Source: Maribacter sp.
GTDB lineage: Bacteria; Bacteroidota; Bacteroidia; Flavobacteriales; Flavobacteriaceae
Reading direction: 5' to 3'
Length of the DNA stretch: 64,000 nt
Assembly (NCBI GenBank): GCA_002749285.1
Contig: PDPR01000010.1
Coordinates: 124,001-188,000 of the forward strand
Shown one piece after another: positions 38,002 through 48,255 of this stretch. Positions within the stretch are counted from its first letter, which is position 1. Each line of letters begins with the position of its first letter. The position numbers and the translations under genes are program-made. The notes beneath the pieces are model-generated. The model worked only from the letters and a program-made list of their open reading frames with translations. It was not told the DNA's origin and ran no database searches.

Positions 38002-39120
38002 ATGGCGAAAGTCGAAGTAAAAGAATTATTGGAAGCAGGTGTGCATTTTGGCCACCTAACAAGAAAGTGGAACCCCAACATGGCGCCCTACATCTACATG
38101 GAGCGTAACGGGATCCACGTCATCAACCTTTACAAAACAGTAGCAAAATTGGATGAGGCCAACGAGGCCCTTAAAAAAATTGCGGCATCTGGCAGAAAAA
38201 TACTTTTCGTTGCCACCAAAAAACAAGCCAAGGACATCGTTGCCGATAAAGTGGCCAAGGTGAACATGCCCTATATTACTGAAAGATGGCCTGGTGGAAT
38301 GTTGACCAACTTTGTGACCATTCGTAAAGCTGTCAAGAAAATGGCCTCTATCGACAGGATGAAGAAAGATGGCACATTCAACACCCTTTCCAAAAAAGAA
38401 CGTTTACAAGTTGACCGTTTAAGGGCAAAATTGGAAAAGAACCTAGGCTCCATTTCTGAAATGACCCGTCTTCCCGGTGCCCTTTTCATAGTGGACACCA
38501 TGAGGGAGCATATTGCGGTCAAGGAGGCCCTGAAATTGAACATTCCCATTTTCGCGATGGTCGATACCAATTGCGACCCTAGGGATGTCGATTATGTAAT
38601 CCCTTCAAACGACGATGCATCCAAATCGATCAACATCATCATGGGACAGGTTACCGATGCCGTTGCCGAAGGTCTTTCCGAACGCAAAGCGGAGAAACAA
38701 GGTGATGCCGGCAAAGCCAAAAAAGAGGCGGCCCCGACAAAGGTCGCCGAAGCCCCTACCGTGGCCGAAACACCGGAACCAGCAGCAGCTCCAACTCCAG
38801 CAGTAACTGAGGAAAAAGTAGTAGAGGAGACCCCTAAAAAAGAAGTGGCCGAGCCAACAACCGTGAAAGCGGATGACCTTACAAAAATCGAAGGGATAGG
38901 CCCTAAAGCTGCCGAAGCCATTGTTAATTCAGGAATAAAGACCTTCGCCCAATTATCAGAGGCCAAGGCTGACAGCATCAAGGAAATCCTGACCGAAGCC
39001 AGCTCCAGAATGGCACATTTGGACCCAACTTCATGGCCCAAGCAAGCTAAAATGGCCGCTGAAGGCAAATGGGACGAGCTTAAGGAATGGCAGGACAACA
39101 CCAAAGGAGGTGTTGAATAG
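38002..39120 (+). CDS. rpsB: 30S ribosomal protein S2 with C-terminal helix-hairpin-helix fusion
   Basis: S2 is a late-assembling protein of the small subunit. Residues 1 to about 232 are a normal S2: EAGVHFGHLTRKWNPNMAPYI, PYITERWPGGMLTN and IPIFAMVDTNCDP are clear. The 372-residue length exceeds the roughly 230-260 expected. A flexible linker rich in A, P, E and K (about 233-290) leads to an appended module at 291-366 with the signature LTKIEGIGPKAAEAI, ending with WPKQAKMAAEGKW. The GIGP motif marks a helix-hairpin-helix fold. The same module, in the same spacing, ends ActC in this window. Similar tails are known on L21 in some Bacteroidota, from general knowledge. tsf follows by 71 bases. 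Confidence 0.96.
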   Translation: MAKVEVKELLEAGVHFGHLTRKWNPNMAPYIYMERNGIHVINLYKTVAKLDEANEALKKIAASGRKILFVATKKQAKDIVADKVAKVNMPYITERWPGGMLTNFVTIRKAVKKMASIDRMKKDGTFNTLSKKERLQVDRLRAKLEKNLGSISEMTRLPGALFIVDTMREHIAVKEALKLNIPIFAMVDTNCDPRDVDYVIPSNDDASKSINIIMGQVTDAVAEGLSERKAEKQGDAGKAKKEAAPTKVAEAPTVAETPEPAAAPTPAVTEEKVVEETPKKEVAEPTTVKADDLTKIEGIGPKAAEAIVNSGIKTFAQLSEAKADSIKEILTEASSRMAHLDPTSWPKQAKMAAEGKWDELKEWQDNTKGGVE

Positions 39121-39191
39121 TTCTTTTAAGAAACATTAAAACAAATAACAACTTTGTCATAAACCTATGACAGAATTAAACAATAAACAAA

Positions 39192-40016
39192 ATGGCTAAA
39201 ATTACCGCCGCAGAAGTAAATAAATTAAGAAAGACCACTGGAGCAGGAATGATGGACTGCAAGAATGCCTTGGTCGAAGCCGAAGGGGATTTCGAAAAAG
39301 CAATCGAGATCCTTCGTAAAAAAGGCCAGAAAGTTGCCGCAAAAAGAGCCGATAGGGAGTCTTCCGAAGGAGCTGCCATCGCGAAGGTCAATGCAGACAA
39401 CACTACTGGTGTTATCATCTCATTGAACTGTGAGACAGATTTTGTTGCAAAAAACGAAAGTTTTGTAAGTTTAGCAAAAGACCTGGCCACCTTGGCCTTG
39501 GATTGTGACACCAAGGAAGATTTCCTTGCTGCGGATTTCAACGGCATGAGTGTACAGGAAAAACTTACTGAACAAACTGGTGTTATCGGTGAGAAAATCG
39601 AAATTGGAGGTTTCGCCAAGCTAAATGCAGCCTTTGTTGGCTCCTACATTCATGCAGGTAACAAAATCGCCACTTTGTCCGGCCTTTCCGCCGCTGTGGA
39701 CGGTGCTGACGTTGTTGCGAAAGATGTAGCGATGCAAGCTGCGGCGATGAACCCAGTTGCCTTGAACGAAGATGGTGTTGACCAAACCATAATCGAGAAA
39801 GAAATCGAAATCGCAAAAGAGCAATTGCGCCAAGAAGGTAAACCGGAAGCCATGTTGGACAACATCGCCAAAGGAAAGATCAAACGATTCTTCAAAGACA
39901 ACACTTTGGTAAACCAAGCTTTCATCAAAGACAGCAAACAAAGCGTTGCAGAATACGTAAAATCAATAGATGCCGATTTAACTGTCACAGGATTCAAAAG
40001 GGTTGCTTTAGGTTAA
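39192..40016 (+). CDS. tsf: Elongation factor Ts
   Basis: EF-Ts exchanges GDP on EF-Tu. The 274-residue protein has the N-terminal UBA-like domain (residues 1-50, VNKLRKTTGAGMMDCKNAL) and the core with IISLNCETDFVAKNESFV, then IDADLTVTGFKRVALG at the end. The normal length is kept. It lies 71 bases downstream of rpsB, the conserved bacterial order, and ends in a strong terminator. Confidence 0.97.
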   Translation: MAKITAAEVNKLRKTTGAGMMDCKNALVEAEGDFEKAIEILRKKGQKVAAKRADRESSEGAAIAKVNADNTTGVIISLNCETDFVAKNESFVSLAKDLATLALDCDTKEDFLAADFNGMSVQEKLTEQTGVIGEKIEIGGFAKLNAAFVGSYIHAGNKIATLSGLSAAVDGADVVAKDVAMQAAAMNPVALNEDGVDQTIIEKEIEIAKEQLRQEGKPEAMLDNIAKGKIKRFFKDNTLVNQAFIKDSKQSVAEYVKSIDADLTVTGFKRVALG

Positions 40017-40034
40017 ACAAAGCTCTCCTAAAAT

Positions 40035-40069
40035 AAAAAACCACCATATGGATATATGGTGGTTTTTTT
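40035..40069 (+). terminator. Terminator of rpsB-tsf
   Basis: AAAAAA and the stem CCACCATAT/ATATGGTGG with a GGAT loop are followed by seven T residues. It begins 18 bases after the tsf stop codon. Confidence 0.9.
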
Positions 40070-40143
40070 ATGGGGAAACCCCAAAGAAACAAAGCTGTAT
40101 TTATCCATAAATAAAAATGGCATGCACGATGGTTTTTTTTTGA

Positions 40144-40878
<735 letters not shown>

Positions 40879-40920
40879 TTTGATACATTTTGTGCTGATT
40901 TTATTATTAAATTTAAGATT

Positions 40921-41478
40921 ATGAACGAAGAGATTACATTTATTTTGGATACTGCAAAAGAAAGTATGGATGCAGCTATCATTCATCTTCAAAAAGAGTT
41001 TATTAAAATCCGTGCCGGCAAGGCAAACCCTTCGATGTTATCATCAGTAATGGTTGATTATTACGGATCACAGACCCCATTATCGCAAGTGTCCAACATA
41101 AACACCCCGGATGCCAGGACACTATCCGTCCAACCTTGGGAAAAATCCATGCTTCATGAAATAGAAAAAGCCATCATGAACGCAAATCTAGGATTCAACC
41201 CCATGAACAATGGTGAGATGGTCATCATCAATGTACCACCATTGACCGAAGAGCGCAGGATCCAATTGGCCAAACAAGCCAAGGCAGAGGCAGAACATGC
41301 CAAAGTTGGCGTACGGAATGCCAGGCAAGAAGCCAAGAAACATATACGGGAACTACATGACGCTTCCGAAGACCTGAAGAAGAATGCAGAGACGGATATT
41401 CAGGAATTAACAGATAAATACATTGAAAAAATAGATGCCTTGCTATCCGTAAAGGAAGAAGAGATCATGAAAGTATAA
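40921..41478 (+). CDS. frr: Ribosome recycling factor
   Basis: RRF, with EF-G, splits post-termination ribosomes. The 185-residue product has the normal length. Conserved blocks are IRAGKANPSMLSSVMVDYYGSQTPLSQV, the PWEKSML segment and LTEERRIQLAKQAK. The start is the ATG at 40921. It follows pyrH, the common bacterial pairing. Confidence 0.97.
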   Translation: MNEEITFILDTAKESMDAAIIHLQKEFIKIRAGKANPSMLSSVMVDYYGSQTPLSQVSNINTPDARTLSVQPWEKSMLHEIEKAIMNANLGFNPMNNGEMVIINVPPLTEERRIQLAKQAKAEAEHAKVGVRNARQEAKKHIRELHDASEDLKKNAETDIQELTDKYIEKIDALLSVKEEEIMKV

Positions 41479-41568
41479 GGCTACCCATAAAATATCGGCA
41501 CCATAAAAAGGCATCCCCTTCTTCATTTATTTAATTGCTCCTATTTAGGAAGACAGCGAAGCATTCTT

Positions 41569-41576
41569 TATCTTTG
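41569..41576 (+). promoter_or_regulatory. Candidate -7 element of the RND exporter gene
   Basis: TATCTTTG matches TAnnTTTG, and the ATG lies 19 bases further on. The -33 element is not clear. Confidence 0.45.
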
Positions 41577-41594
41577 CGCTCGTAAAAATTCCTG

Positions 41595-43994
41595 ATGGTT
41601 GCTAAACTCACACAAGGCTTTTGGGCAAGGGTCGCCCGAATAATTTTAAGGAATAGGATATTGATCCTTTTCTTGATTGCCGCCCTGACTTTCTTTTTGG
41701 CCATGCAATGGGACAATATGCGTTTCAGCAATTCCCAGGCCAATTTATTGCCCGATGACCATCCTGTAAATCTTGAATACCAAGAATTCCTGCGTCAATT
41801 CGGCGAAGAAGGCAATGCCGTGGTATTTGCCGTAAAGGACAGTGCCCTTTACTCGCCCACCAACTTCAATAGGTGGAACAAGCTAAGCAAGCAGCTTAGT
41901 GCCTTTCCCGAAGTCGACTATGTGGTCTCTACGGACAATCTCAAGGAATTGATAAAAGACAATGAGAACAAGAAATTCATCTTTGAACCCTTGATCAAAA
42001 ATGGGATCAATACCCAAAAAGATGTCGATACGGTAATCAACCACCTATTCAATGACCTGCCCTTCTACGAAAACCTCCTCTATAATAAAGAAAGTAGGAC
42101 CATACGAACGGTAATGTACCTGGACAAGGATATTGTGAATACATCCGTGCGTAAGGATTTTATACTGGAGGACCTAACGCATCTTATCGATAGTTTCGAA
42201 AATGAAACAGGTCTGGATATCAGGGTGTCCGGAATGCCCTATATACGCACCCTGAACTCCCAGAATATTATTGATGAAATCGGTAAGTTCATACTTGCGG
42301 CACTTGGGGTAACCTCCCTGATCTTCTTTTTCTTTTTCAGGAGTTATCGGGCCACCTTCATCTCTATGTTCGTTGTAACCATAGGGGTTATGTGGGCATT
42401 TGGGGTCTTGGGCCTGCTACAGTATGAGATTACCGTGCTTACCGCATTGATCCCCCCTTTGATCATTGTCATAGGTATACCCAATTGCATATTCTTGATC
42501 AACAAGTACCAGCAAGAGGTGAAAAAACACGGAAACCAGGCACTCTCCCTACAACGGGTAATATCAAAAATCGGGAATGCCACTTTGATGACGAACATTA
42601 CCACAGCCTCTGGTTTTGCGACCTTTGTCATTACCGACAGTAAACTATTAAAGGAATTCGGTATTGTGGCTTCCATAAATATTCTTGGCATATTCATTTT
42701 GTCCCTGCTTATCATACCTATCATATACAGTTTCATGCCATTACCAAAAACAAAACATTTAAGGCATCTTAACAAAAAATGGATCGATGCTTTTGTAAAC
42801 CGGATGGAGAATATCGTACGGGAAAAACGGATTACGGTATATGTTACGGCCATCGTACTTTTGGTAGTGAGTATTATAGGCATTTATCAAATAGAAATCT
42901 CGGGAAGCCCTATCGAAGACATGCCAAAGAAGGCGCAATTCTTCAAGGATATCCGCTTTTTTGAAAAAGAATTCGATGGCATTATGCCTGTTGAGGTCGT
43001 TGTGGACACCAAAAGGCCAAAAGGCATCCTAAAACCATCCACACTGAAAAAAATGGACCAACTCAGTACGGTAATCGATGAGATTCCAGAGTTGTCAAAA
43101 CCAGTCTCCGTAGTTAATCTGGTCAAATATTCAAAACAAGCCTTTTACAATGGCATTCCCAAGTACTATCAACTTCCCACAACACAGGAGAACAGCTTTA
43201 TTATGGATGTTGCCCGAAAGTCATCAAACGACGGCAACCTATTAAAAAGTTTTGTGGACAGTACCGGTCAGGTAGCAAGAATGACCACGTTCATGAAAGA
43301 TGTGAAGACCGACCGCATGGAAGACATCGAGAACCGGTTACTGGAAAATGTCGAAAAACTCTTCCCTTCCGACAGGTATACGGTTTATTTGACAGGAAGC
43401 GCATTGTTGTTTTTGAAAGGCACAAAATACCTCGTCAAGAACCTGGTACTTTCCCTGGCTTTTGCGATTTTCCTCATAGCCTTGTTTATGGCATTCCTCT
43501 TCAGGTCTTTTAAAATGATCATCATATCCCTGATTCCCAACTTATTGCCCCTTATAATCACAGCCGGGGTCATGGGCTTTGTCGGGGTACCCATAAAGCC
43601 TTCTACCATTTTGGTATTTAGCATTGCTTTTGGTATTTCGGTAGATGACACCATACACTTCCTGGCCAAATACCGCCAGGAACTCACAACGCATCGTTGG
43701 AAAATAAAAAAATCGGTCTATGCCGCCTTACGGGAAACCGGTGTTAGCATGTTCTACACCTCAATTGTCCTCTTTTTCGGATTTTCTGTTTTTGTCATCT
43801 CCAACTTTGGTGGAACCGTGGCATTAGGGGCGTTGGTATCGGCCACCTTGCTTTTCGCAATGTTGGCCAACTTAATCCTTCTTCCATCTCTATTACTATC
43901 CTTGGAACGAAGTATTGCGAATAAGGAGGTCCTAAAGAAGCCCCAGATAGATATCCTCCCCATAGAGGAAGACAACAACAAGGAACAGGAGTAG
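41595..43994 (+). CDS. RND superfamily (MMPL/sterol-sensing-type) exporter
   Basis: The 799-residue protein has the two-fold RND layout. Each half has one helix, a periplasmic domain and five more helices. The first half begins after ARIILRNRILILFLIAALTFFLAMQW, and the second near IGIYQIEISGSPI. The helix-4-like motifs LIPPLIIVIGIPNCIFLINKYQQE and FSIAFGISVDDTIHFLAKYRQE are characteristic; the DD and H residues suit proton coupling. Substrates in this group are lipids or hydrophobic compounds (inference). No adaptor or outer-membrane partner gene is next to it. It ends at a terminator at 44086. Confidence 0.85.
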   Translation: MVAKLTQGFWARVARIILRNRILILFLIAALTFFLAMQWDNMRFSNSQANLLPDDHPVNLEYQEFLRQFGEEGNAVVFAVKDSALYSPTNFNRWNKLSKQLSAFPEVDYVVSTDNLKELIKDNENKKFIFEPLIKNGINTQKDVDTVINHLFNDLPFYENLLYNKESRTIRTVMYLDKDIVNTSVRKDFILEDLTHLIDSFENETGLDIRVSGMPYIRTLNSQNIIDEIGKFILAALGVTSLIFFFFFRSYRATFISMFVVTIGVMWAFGVLGLLQYEITVLTALIPPLIIVIGIPNCIFLINKYQQEVKKHGNQALSLQRVISKIGNATLMTNITTASGFATFVITDSKLLKEFGIVASINILGIFILSLLIIPIIYSFMPLPKTKHLRHLNKKWIDAFVNRMENIVREKRITVYVTAIVLLVVSIIGIYQIEISGSPIEDMPKKAQFFKDIRFFEKEFDGIMPVEVVVDTKRPKGILKPSTLKKMDQLSTVIDEIPELSKPVSVVNLVKYSKQAFYNGIPKYYQLPTTQENSFIMDVARKSSNDGNLLKSFVDSTGQVARMTTFMKDVKTDRMEDIENRLLENVEKLFPSDRYTVYLTGSALLFLKGTKYLVKNLVLSLAFAIFLIALFMAFLFRSFKMIIISLIPNLLPLIITAGVMGFVGVPIKPSTILVFSIAFGISVDDTIHFLAKYRQELTTHRWKIKKSVYAALRETGVSMFYTSIVLFFGFSVFVISNFGGTVALGALVSATLLFAMLANLILLPSLLLSLERSIANKEVLKKPQIDILPIEEDNNKEQE

Positions 43995-44085
43995 TTGGCG
44001 AAACCAAACAATTCCGCTAAATCCCCAGTATATCAATCCCCTATTCCATTAAATAAGCAAGGTATGGCTTGGCCTCTCTTGCAAC

Positions 44086-44107
44086 AAAACGTCCGACGAC
44101 GTTTTTT
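44086..44107 (+). terminator. Terminator of the RND exporter gene
   Basis: The stem AAAACGTC/GACGTTTT with a CGAC loop ends in six T residues. It starts 92 bases after the exporter stop codon; the long distance makes the assignment less certain. Confidence 0.6.
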
Positions 44108-44144
44108 ATACATTTTAGACCTCGCTTATTTTTGTGCAAAAGGC

Positions 44145-44152
44145 TATATTTG
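44145..44152 (+). promoter_or_regulatory. Candidate -7 element of asnS
   Basis: TATATTTG matches TAnnTTTG. The asnS ATG lies 27 bases downstream. A second match (TATTTTTG at 44127-44134) lies close by. Confidence 0.45.
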
Positions 44153-44178
44153 GAGTCTTAATTTTTATTTGACTTAAA

Positions 44179-45612
44179 ATGAGATCTTCAAATGTAAAAG
44201 AATTGCTTTCCATGGTCCCGAACCTTCAGGAAGTAACTGTAAACGGCTGGGTAAGAACCTTTAGAAGCAATAGGTTCATCGCCCTCAATGACGGATCGAC
44301 CTTGAACAATATCCAATGTGTTATTGATTTTGAAAAATTGGAGGATGACGTTTTAAAAAAAATCAATACTGGATCTGCCTTGAGAATAAGTGGCACATTG
44401 GTCGAAAGCCAAGGTAGGGGGCAAAACGTTGAGATTCAAGTAAACGATATTTTTGTCCATGGTGACGCTGATCCGGAAACCTACCCTATCCAACCAAAAA
44501 AACACTCTCTGGAATTCTTAAGGGAAAAAGCCCACTTACGTATACGGACAAATACATTTTCCGCTGTAATGCGTGTACGGTCATCACTCGCATTTGCCAT
44601 ACATCGATATTTTAGGCAAAACGATTTCCATTATTTCCATGCACCCATAATCACAGGTTCAGATGCTGAAGGTGCAGGTGAAATGTTCAAGGTATCAACA
44701 TTGGATGACAGGAACCCTCCTTTAAATGAAAAAGGTGAGGTAAACTACAAGGAGGATTTCTTTGGCAAGGAAACCAACCTGACCGTTTCCGGTCAATTGG
44801 AAGCTGAGACCTATGCAATGGCATTGGGCAAGGTATATACCTTTGGCCCTACATTCAGGGCTGAAAACTCGAATACCTCAAGACATTTGGCAGAGTTTTG
44901 GATGGTCGAACCGGAAATGGCATTTTACGACCTGGATGCCAATATGGATTTGGCAGAGGACTTTATCAAATACGTAATAAAATACATTTTGGAACATTGC
45001 CAAGACGACTTGAAGTTCTTGGAGAAAAGACTTTTGGATGAGGAAAAATCGAAACCTCAAGCTGAGCGTAGTGCAATGGCATTGATCGAGAAATTGGAAT
45101 TCATCTGCGGGAACAGTTTCAGAAGGGTCACCTATACGGAAGCCATAGATATACTAAGAAACAGTAAGCCCAACAAAAAGAAAAAGTTCCAGTACACCAT
45201 TGACGAATGGGGTGCCGACCTTCAAAGCGAACACGAGCGCTATCTCGTGGAAAAACATTTCAAATGCCCTGTAATACTCTTTGATTACCCAGCCAATATC
45301 AAGGCTTTTTACATGCGACTCAATGAGGACGGGAAAACAGTTAGGGCCATGGACATCCTATTCCCCGGTATTGGTGAAATCGTTGGAGGCTCCCAAAGGG
45401 AAGAACGTTTGGACGTCCTAAAGGAAAAGATCGCTGCACTGGGGATTGATGAAAAGGAACTATGGTGGTATCTGGATTTGAGGAAATTCGGGTCGGCCGT
45501 ACATAGTGGATTTGGACTGGGCTTTGAACGTTTAGTGCTTTTCGCCACAGGCATGGGAAATATCAGGGATGTGATCCCGTTCCCAAGAACCCCACAGAAT
45601 GCGGAGTTCTGA
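44179..45612 (+). CDS. asnS: Asparaginyl-tRNA synthetase
   Basis: AsnRS loads tRNA-Asn with asparagine. The 477-residue protein has an N-terminal OB-fold anticodon-binding domain (residues 1-100, [20 protein letters not shown]) and a class II catalytic core. Motif 2 reads [19 protein letters not shown] and motif 3 reads [12 protein letters not shown]. The start is the ATG at 44179. rpoN lies 40 bases downstream, so the two may be co-transcribed. Confidence 0.96.
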   Translation: MRSSNVKELLSMVPNLQEVTVNGWVRTFRSNRFIALNDGSTLNNIQCVIDFEKLEDDVLKKINTGSALRISGTLVESQGRGQNVEIQVNDIFVHGDADPETYPIQPKKHSLEFLREKAHLRIRTNTFSAVMRVRSSLAFAIHRYFRQNDFHYFHAPIITGSDAEGAGEMFKVSTLDDRNPPLNEKGEVNYKEDFFGKETNLTVSGQLEAETYAMALGKVYTFGPTFRAENSNTSRHLAEFWMVEPEMAFYDLDANMDLAEDFIKYVIKYILEHCQDDLKFLEKRLLDEEKSKPQAERSAMALIEKLEFICGNSFRRVTYTEAIDILRNSKPNKKKKFQYTIDEWGADLQSEHERYLVEKHFKCPVILFDYPANIKAFYMRLNEDGKTVRAMDILFPGIGEIVGGSQREERLDVLKEKIAALGIDEKELWWYLDLRKFGSAVHSGFGLGFERLVLFATGMGNIRDVIPFPRTPQNAEF

Positions 45613-45652
45613 TCTGAAATCCCTAACTTTATAAGGCATAGAACCAATACCA

Positions 45653-47107
45653 ATGCTCAAACAACATTTACAGTTTAAATTATCGCAAAAGCTATCTCCC
45701 CAGCAGATTCAATTGATGAAGTTGATACAACTGCCTACCCAGGCTTTTGAACAACGCCTGAAACAGGAACTGGAGGAGAACCCTGCTTTGGAAGGTGGCA
45801 AGGAAGAGAGCGACAGCACTGGGGACGACTATGATGACCTATATGATGTTGAGCCGGACGAAAGTATCAATACCGACGATATAAACATAGACGAGTACCT
45901 CAGTGACGATGAGATTCCTGATTATCGAACAAAGGCCAACAACTACAGTGCCGATGATGATGGGAAGAGCGTTCCTTATGCAGCAGGTATGTCATTCAAC
46001 CAATATCTATTAAGCCAACTGAACACTGTTTACCTTAATGATGAGGAATGGAGTATTGCCGAGTTCCTGGTCGGCAGCGTAGACGAGAGTGGCTACATTA
46101 GAAGGCCACTAACCGATATTATGGATGACCTGGCATTCACCCAGAATATCTACACAGACGAAAAGACCATTGAATCTGTATTGAAACTGGTCCAAGCCTT
46201 GGATCCACCTGGAGTGGCAGCGCGTTCCCTGGAGGAGTGCCTGATTATCCAATTAAAAAGAAAGGAAGTCAATGCCAGTATTGAAAGGGCCATCCTAATA
46301 TTGGAAAAATCATTTGACCAGTTTACCAAAAAACACTACAAAAAATTACTCCAAAAGCACAACATTACGGAAGATGAGCTAAAGAGTGCCATTGCTGAAA
46401 TCGAAAAACTCAACCCTAAGCCCGGTGGCTCCTATGAGGGAAATAACCGTATTGTCGAACATGTAGTACCCGACTTCTCGATTAAAATCGTGGACGGTGG
46501 ACTAGAACTGACCTTAAATGGTAGGAATGCACCAGAATTACACGTCTCCAAAGAATACAACAACATGCTAAAGGGCTTCAAGGACTCCAAGGAAAAGTCC
46601 AAATCCCAAAAGGACACGGTCATGTTCATTAAACAAAAACTGGATTCGGCCAAATGGTTCATCGATGCCATAAAGCAAAGGCAACAAACATTGCTAATAA
46701 CGATGAATGCCATTATGGAATACCAAAAGGAATATTTCCTAACCGGGGACGAACGTAATTTAAGGCCAATGATCCTTAAAGATATCGCAGACAAAATACA
46801 GATGGATGTTTCCACGGTATCAAGGGTCGCCAATAGCAAATATGTCGACACGCCCTATGGCACCAAATTGATCAAGGACTATTTTTCAGAATCAATGAAA
46901 AATGAGCAAGGTGAGGATGTTTCTACCAAGGAAATCAAAAAAATACTGGAAATAGTGATTGCCGAGGAAGTCAAGAAAAAACCTCTTACCGATGACAAGC
47001 TAGCGGCAATATTGAAAGAAAAAGGTTACCCCATAGCACGTAGAACGGTAGCTAAATACCGTGAGCAATTGGGCATACCCGTAGCAAGATTGCGTAAACA
47101 GATCTAA
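45653..47107 (+). CDS. rpoN: RNA polymerase sigma-54 factor
   Basis: Sigma-54 directs RNA polymerase to -24/-12 promoters that need an enhancer-binding ATPase. The 484-residue protein has the Gln/Leu-rich region I (residues 1-50, LQFKLSQKLSPQQIQLMKLIQLPTQAF) and an acidic region II (about 55-105). The core-binding region III and the RpoN box ARRTVAKYRE near residue 462 complete it. The helix-turn-helix MDVSTVSRVANSKYV is present. All parts are intact, so the strain can use sigma-54. The stop codon overlaps the ATG of the next gene (TAATG). Confidence 0.97.
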   Translation: MLKQHLQFKLSQKLSPQQIQLMKLIQLPTQAFEQRLKQELEENPALEGGKEESDSTGDDYDDLYDVEPDESINTDDINIDEYLSDDEIPDYRTKANNYSADDDGKSVPYAAGMSFNQYLLSQLNTVYLNDEEWSIAEFLVGSVDESGYIRRPLTDIMDDLAFTQNIYTDEKTIESVLKLVQALDPPGVAARSLEECLIIQLKRKEVNASIERAILILEKSFDQFTKKHYKKLLQKHNITEDELKSAIAEIEKLNPKPGGSYEGNNRIVEHVVPDFSIKIVDGGLELTLNGRNAPELHVSKEYNNMLKGFKDSKEKSKSQKDTVMFIKQKLDSAKWFIDAIKQRQQTLLITMNAIMEYQKEYFLTGDERNLRPMILKDIADKIQMDVSTVSRVANSKYVDTPYGTKLIKDYFSESMKNEQGEDVSTKEIKKILEIVIAEEVKKKPLTDDKLAAILKEKGYPIARRTVAKYREQLGIPVARLRKQI

Positions 47108-47712
47108 TGAGGACTTTTCAAAAGGCGATCTCCTATATCTTCCATCCACTTTTCGTACCTATTTCCGGGACCTTTGCCTATTTTCTGATTACACCCAAAT
47201 ACAGCCCCTTGGAATTACAAAGTGGCAATATATTACCCATTTTCATCCTAACAGTCATCATACCCATTATCACCTTCTTGATATTGAAGAACATAAATTA
47301 TGTGAACTCTACCCAATTACCCACAATCAAAGAGCGGAAATACCCTTTATACATCAACCTCGTACTTTTGCTCATGATCGTATTCAAGGTAATTCCCAAT
47401 AATTATGTGATTGAACTATATTTTTTCTTTGTTGGCCTTGTAGGTGGCACCTTCGCCACTATCGTCCTCTTATTTTTCAAAATAAAAAGCAGTATGCATC
47501 TATTTGGGATAGGTAGCCTGTTTATGTTCCTGGTCAATCTCAGTATTCATTTTGAAACCAACATCACCATTGCACTAAGTTTCCTGATTCTTGCCATTGG
47601 CCTAGTGGCCACATCCAAATTATATTTTAAGGCACATAGCAAGACCGAATTGTTAATAGGACTTTGCCTAGGATTGGCCTCACAATTACTAACGGTAAAA
47701 TATTGGTTGTAA
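47107..47712 (+). CDS. Conserved membrane protein of unknown function, translationally coupled to rpoN
   Basis: The 201-residue protein has six hydrophobic helices: SYIFHPLFVPISGTFAYFLI, FILTVIIPIITFLIL, then YINLVLLLMIVFKV, LYFFFVGLVGGTFATIVLLF, SMHLFGIGSLFMFLVNL, and the last two close together. The N-terminal IFHPLFVPISGTFAYF motif and a C-terminal HSKTELLIGLCLG stretch resemble membrane-bound phosphatase (PAP2-like) families, but no catalytic motif is clear. Its ATG overlaps the rpoN stop codon, so it is expressed with sigma-54. Function unknown. Confidence 0.8.
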   Translation: MRTFQKAISYIFHPLFVPISGTFAYFLITPKYSPLELQSGNILPIFILTVIIPIITFLILKNINYVNSTQLPTIKERKYPLYINLVLLLMIVFKVIPNNYVIELYFFFVGLVGGTFATIVLLFFKIKSSMHLFGIGSLFMFLVNLSIHFETNITIALSFLILAIGLVATSKLYFKAHSKTELLIGLCLGLASQLLTVKYWL

Positions 47713-48255
47713 AGCAAGTTTTGAATGTCTTCGCCCATGAACACAGCTTGTGGGGCAATGTGTTCCTTAAAATTACCCGATCAGGGGCCCCTAGTGTTTT
47801 TTGGTACATAAGATCGGTTGTTCTTTTTCAAATACCTTGGCATCCTATGTAGCCTACAATCTGGTCTGTAGAAGCCCCCATACAAAAACATACCTAGTGG
47901 ACGTCTTTTGACTATAGAGGTTAAACCTTTCTATGCAATCCCCCTATTTCTCGATCACGGGGTTGACCGAAGACCACCAACAATCATAACACCCCTCCTT
48001 ATTGCGGACACCTCCCAACGCATTTCAACAATCACGCAAAGGATGCCGTGAGTAAAAAATTCGACACCAGAAGACCTCTATTCGCCTTGTTACCTGTTGC
48101 ATGCTACAATCATCCACTCCATTAGTTCCATAGGAGCCAAGCCGGCAACTCTATTATTATATCCCAAGTATATCCTTTTCAGGCACCAATATTATTTAAC
48201 TGGAATTTTTGTCTTTATCGATTGGTATTGAATCCAAATTACAAATAGGTTGTTT
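47713..48255. other. Gene-free stretch of 543 bases
   Basis: No open frame here looks like a real protein on either strand, and no tRNA, terminator or repeat was found. The longest frames are short and unlike any family I recognise. The sequence could be an old, decayed gene or simple spacer. Confidence 0.5.
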
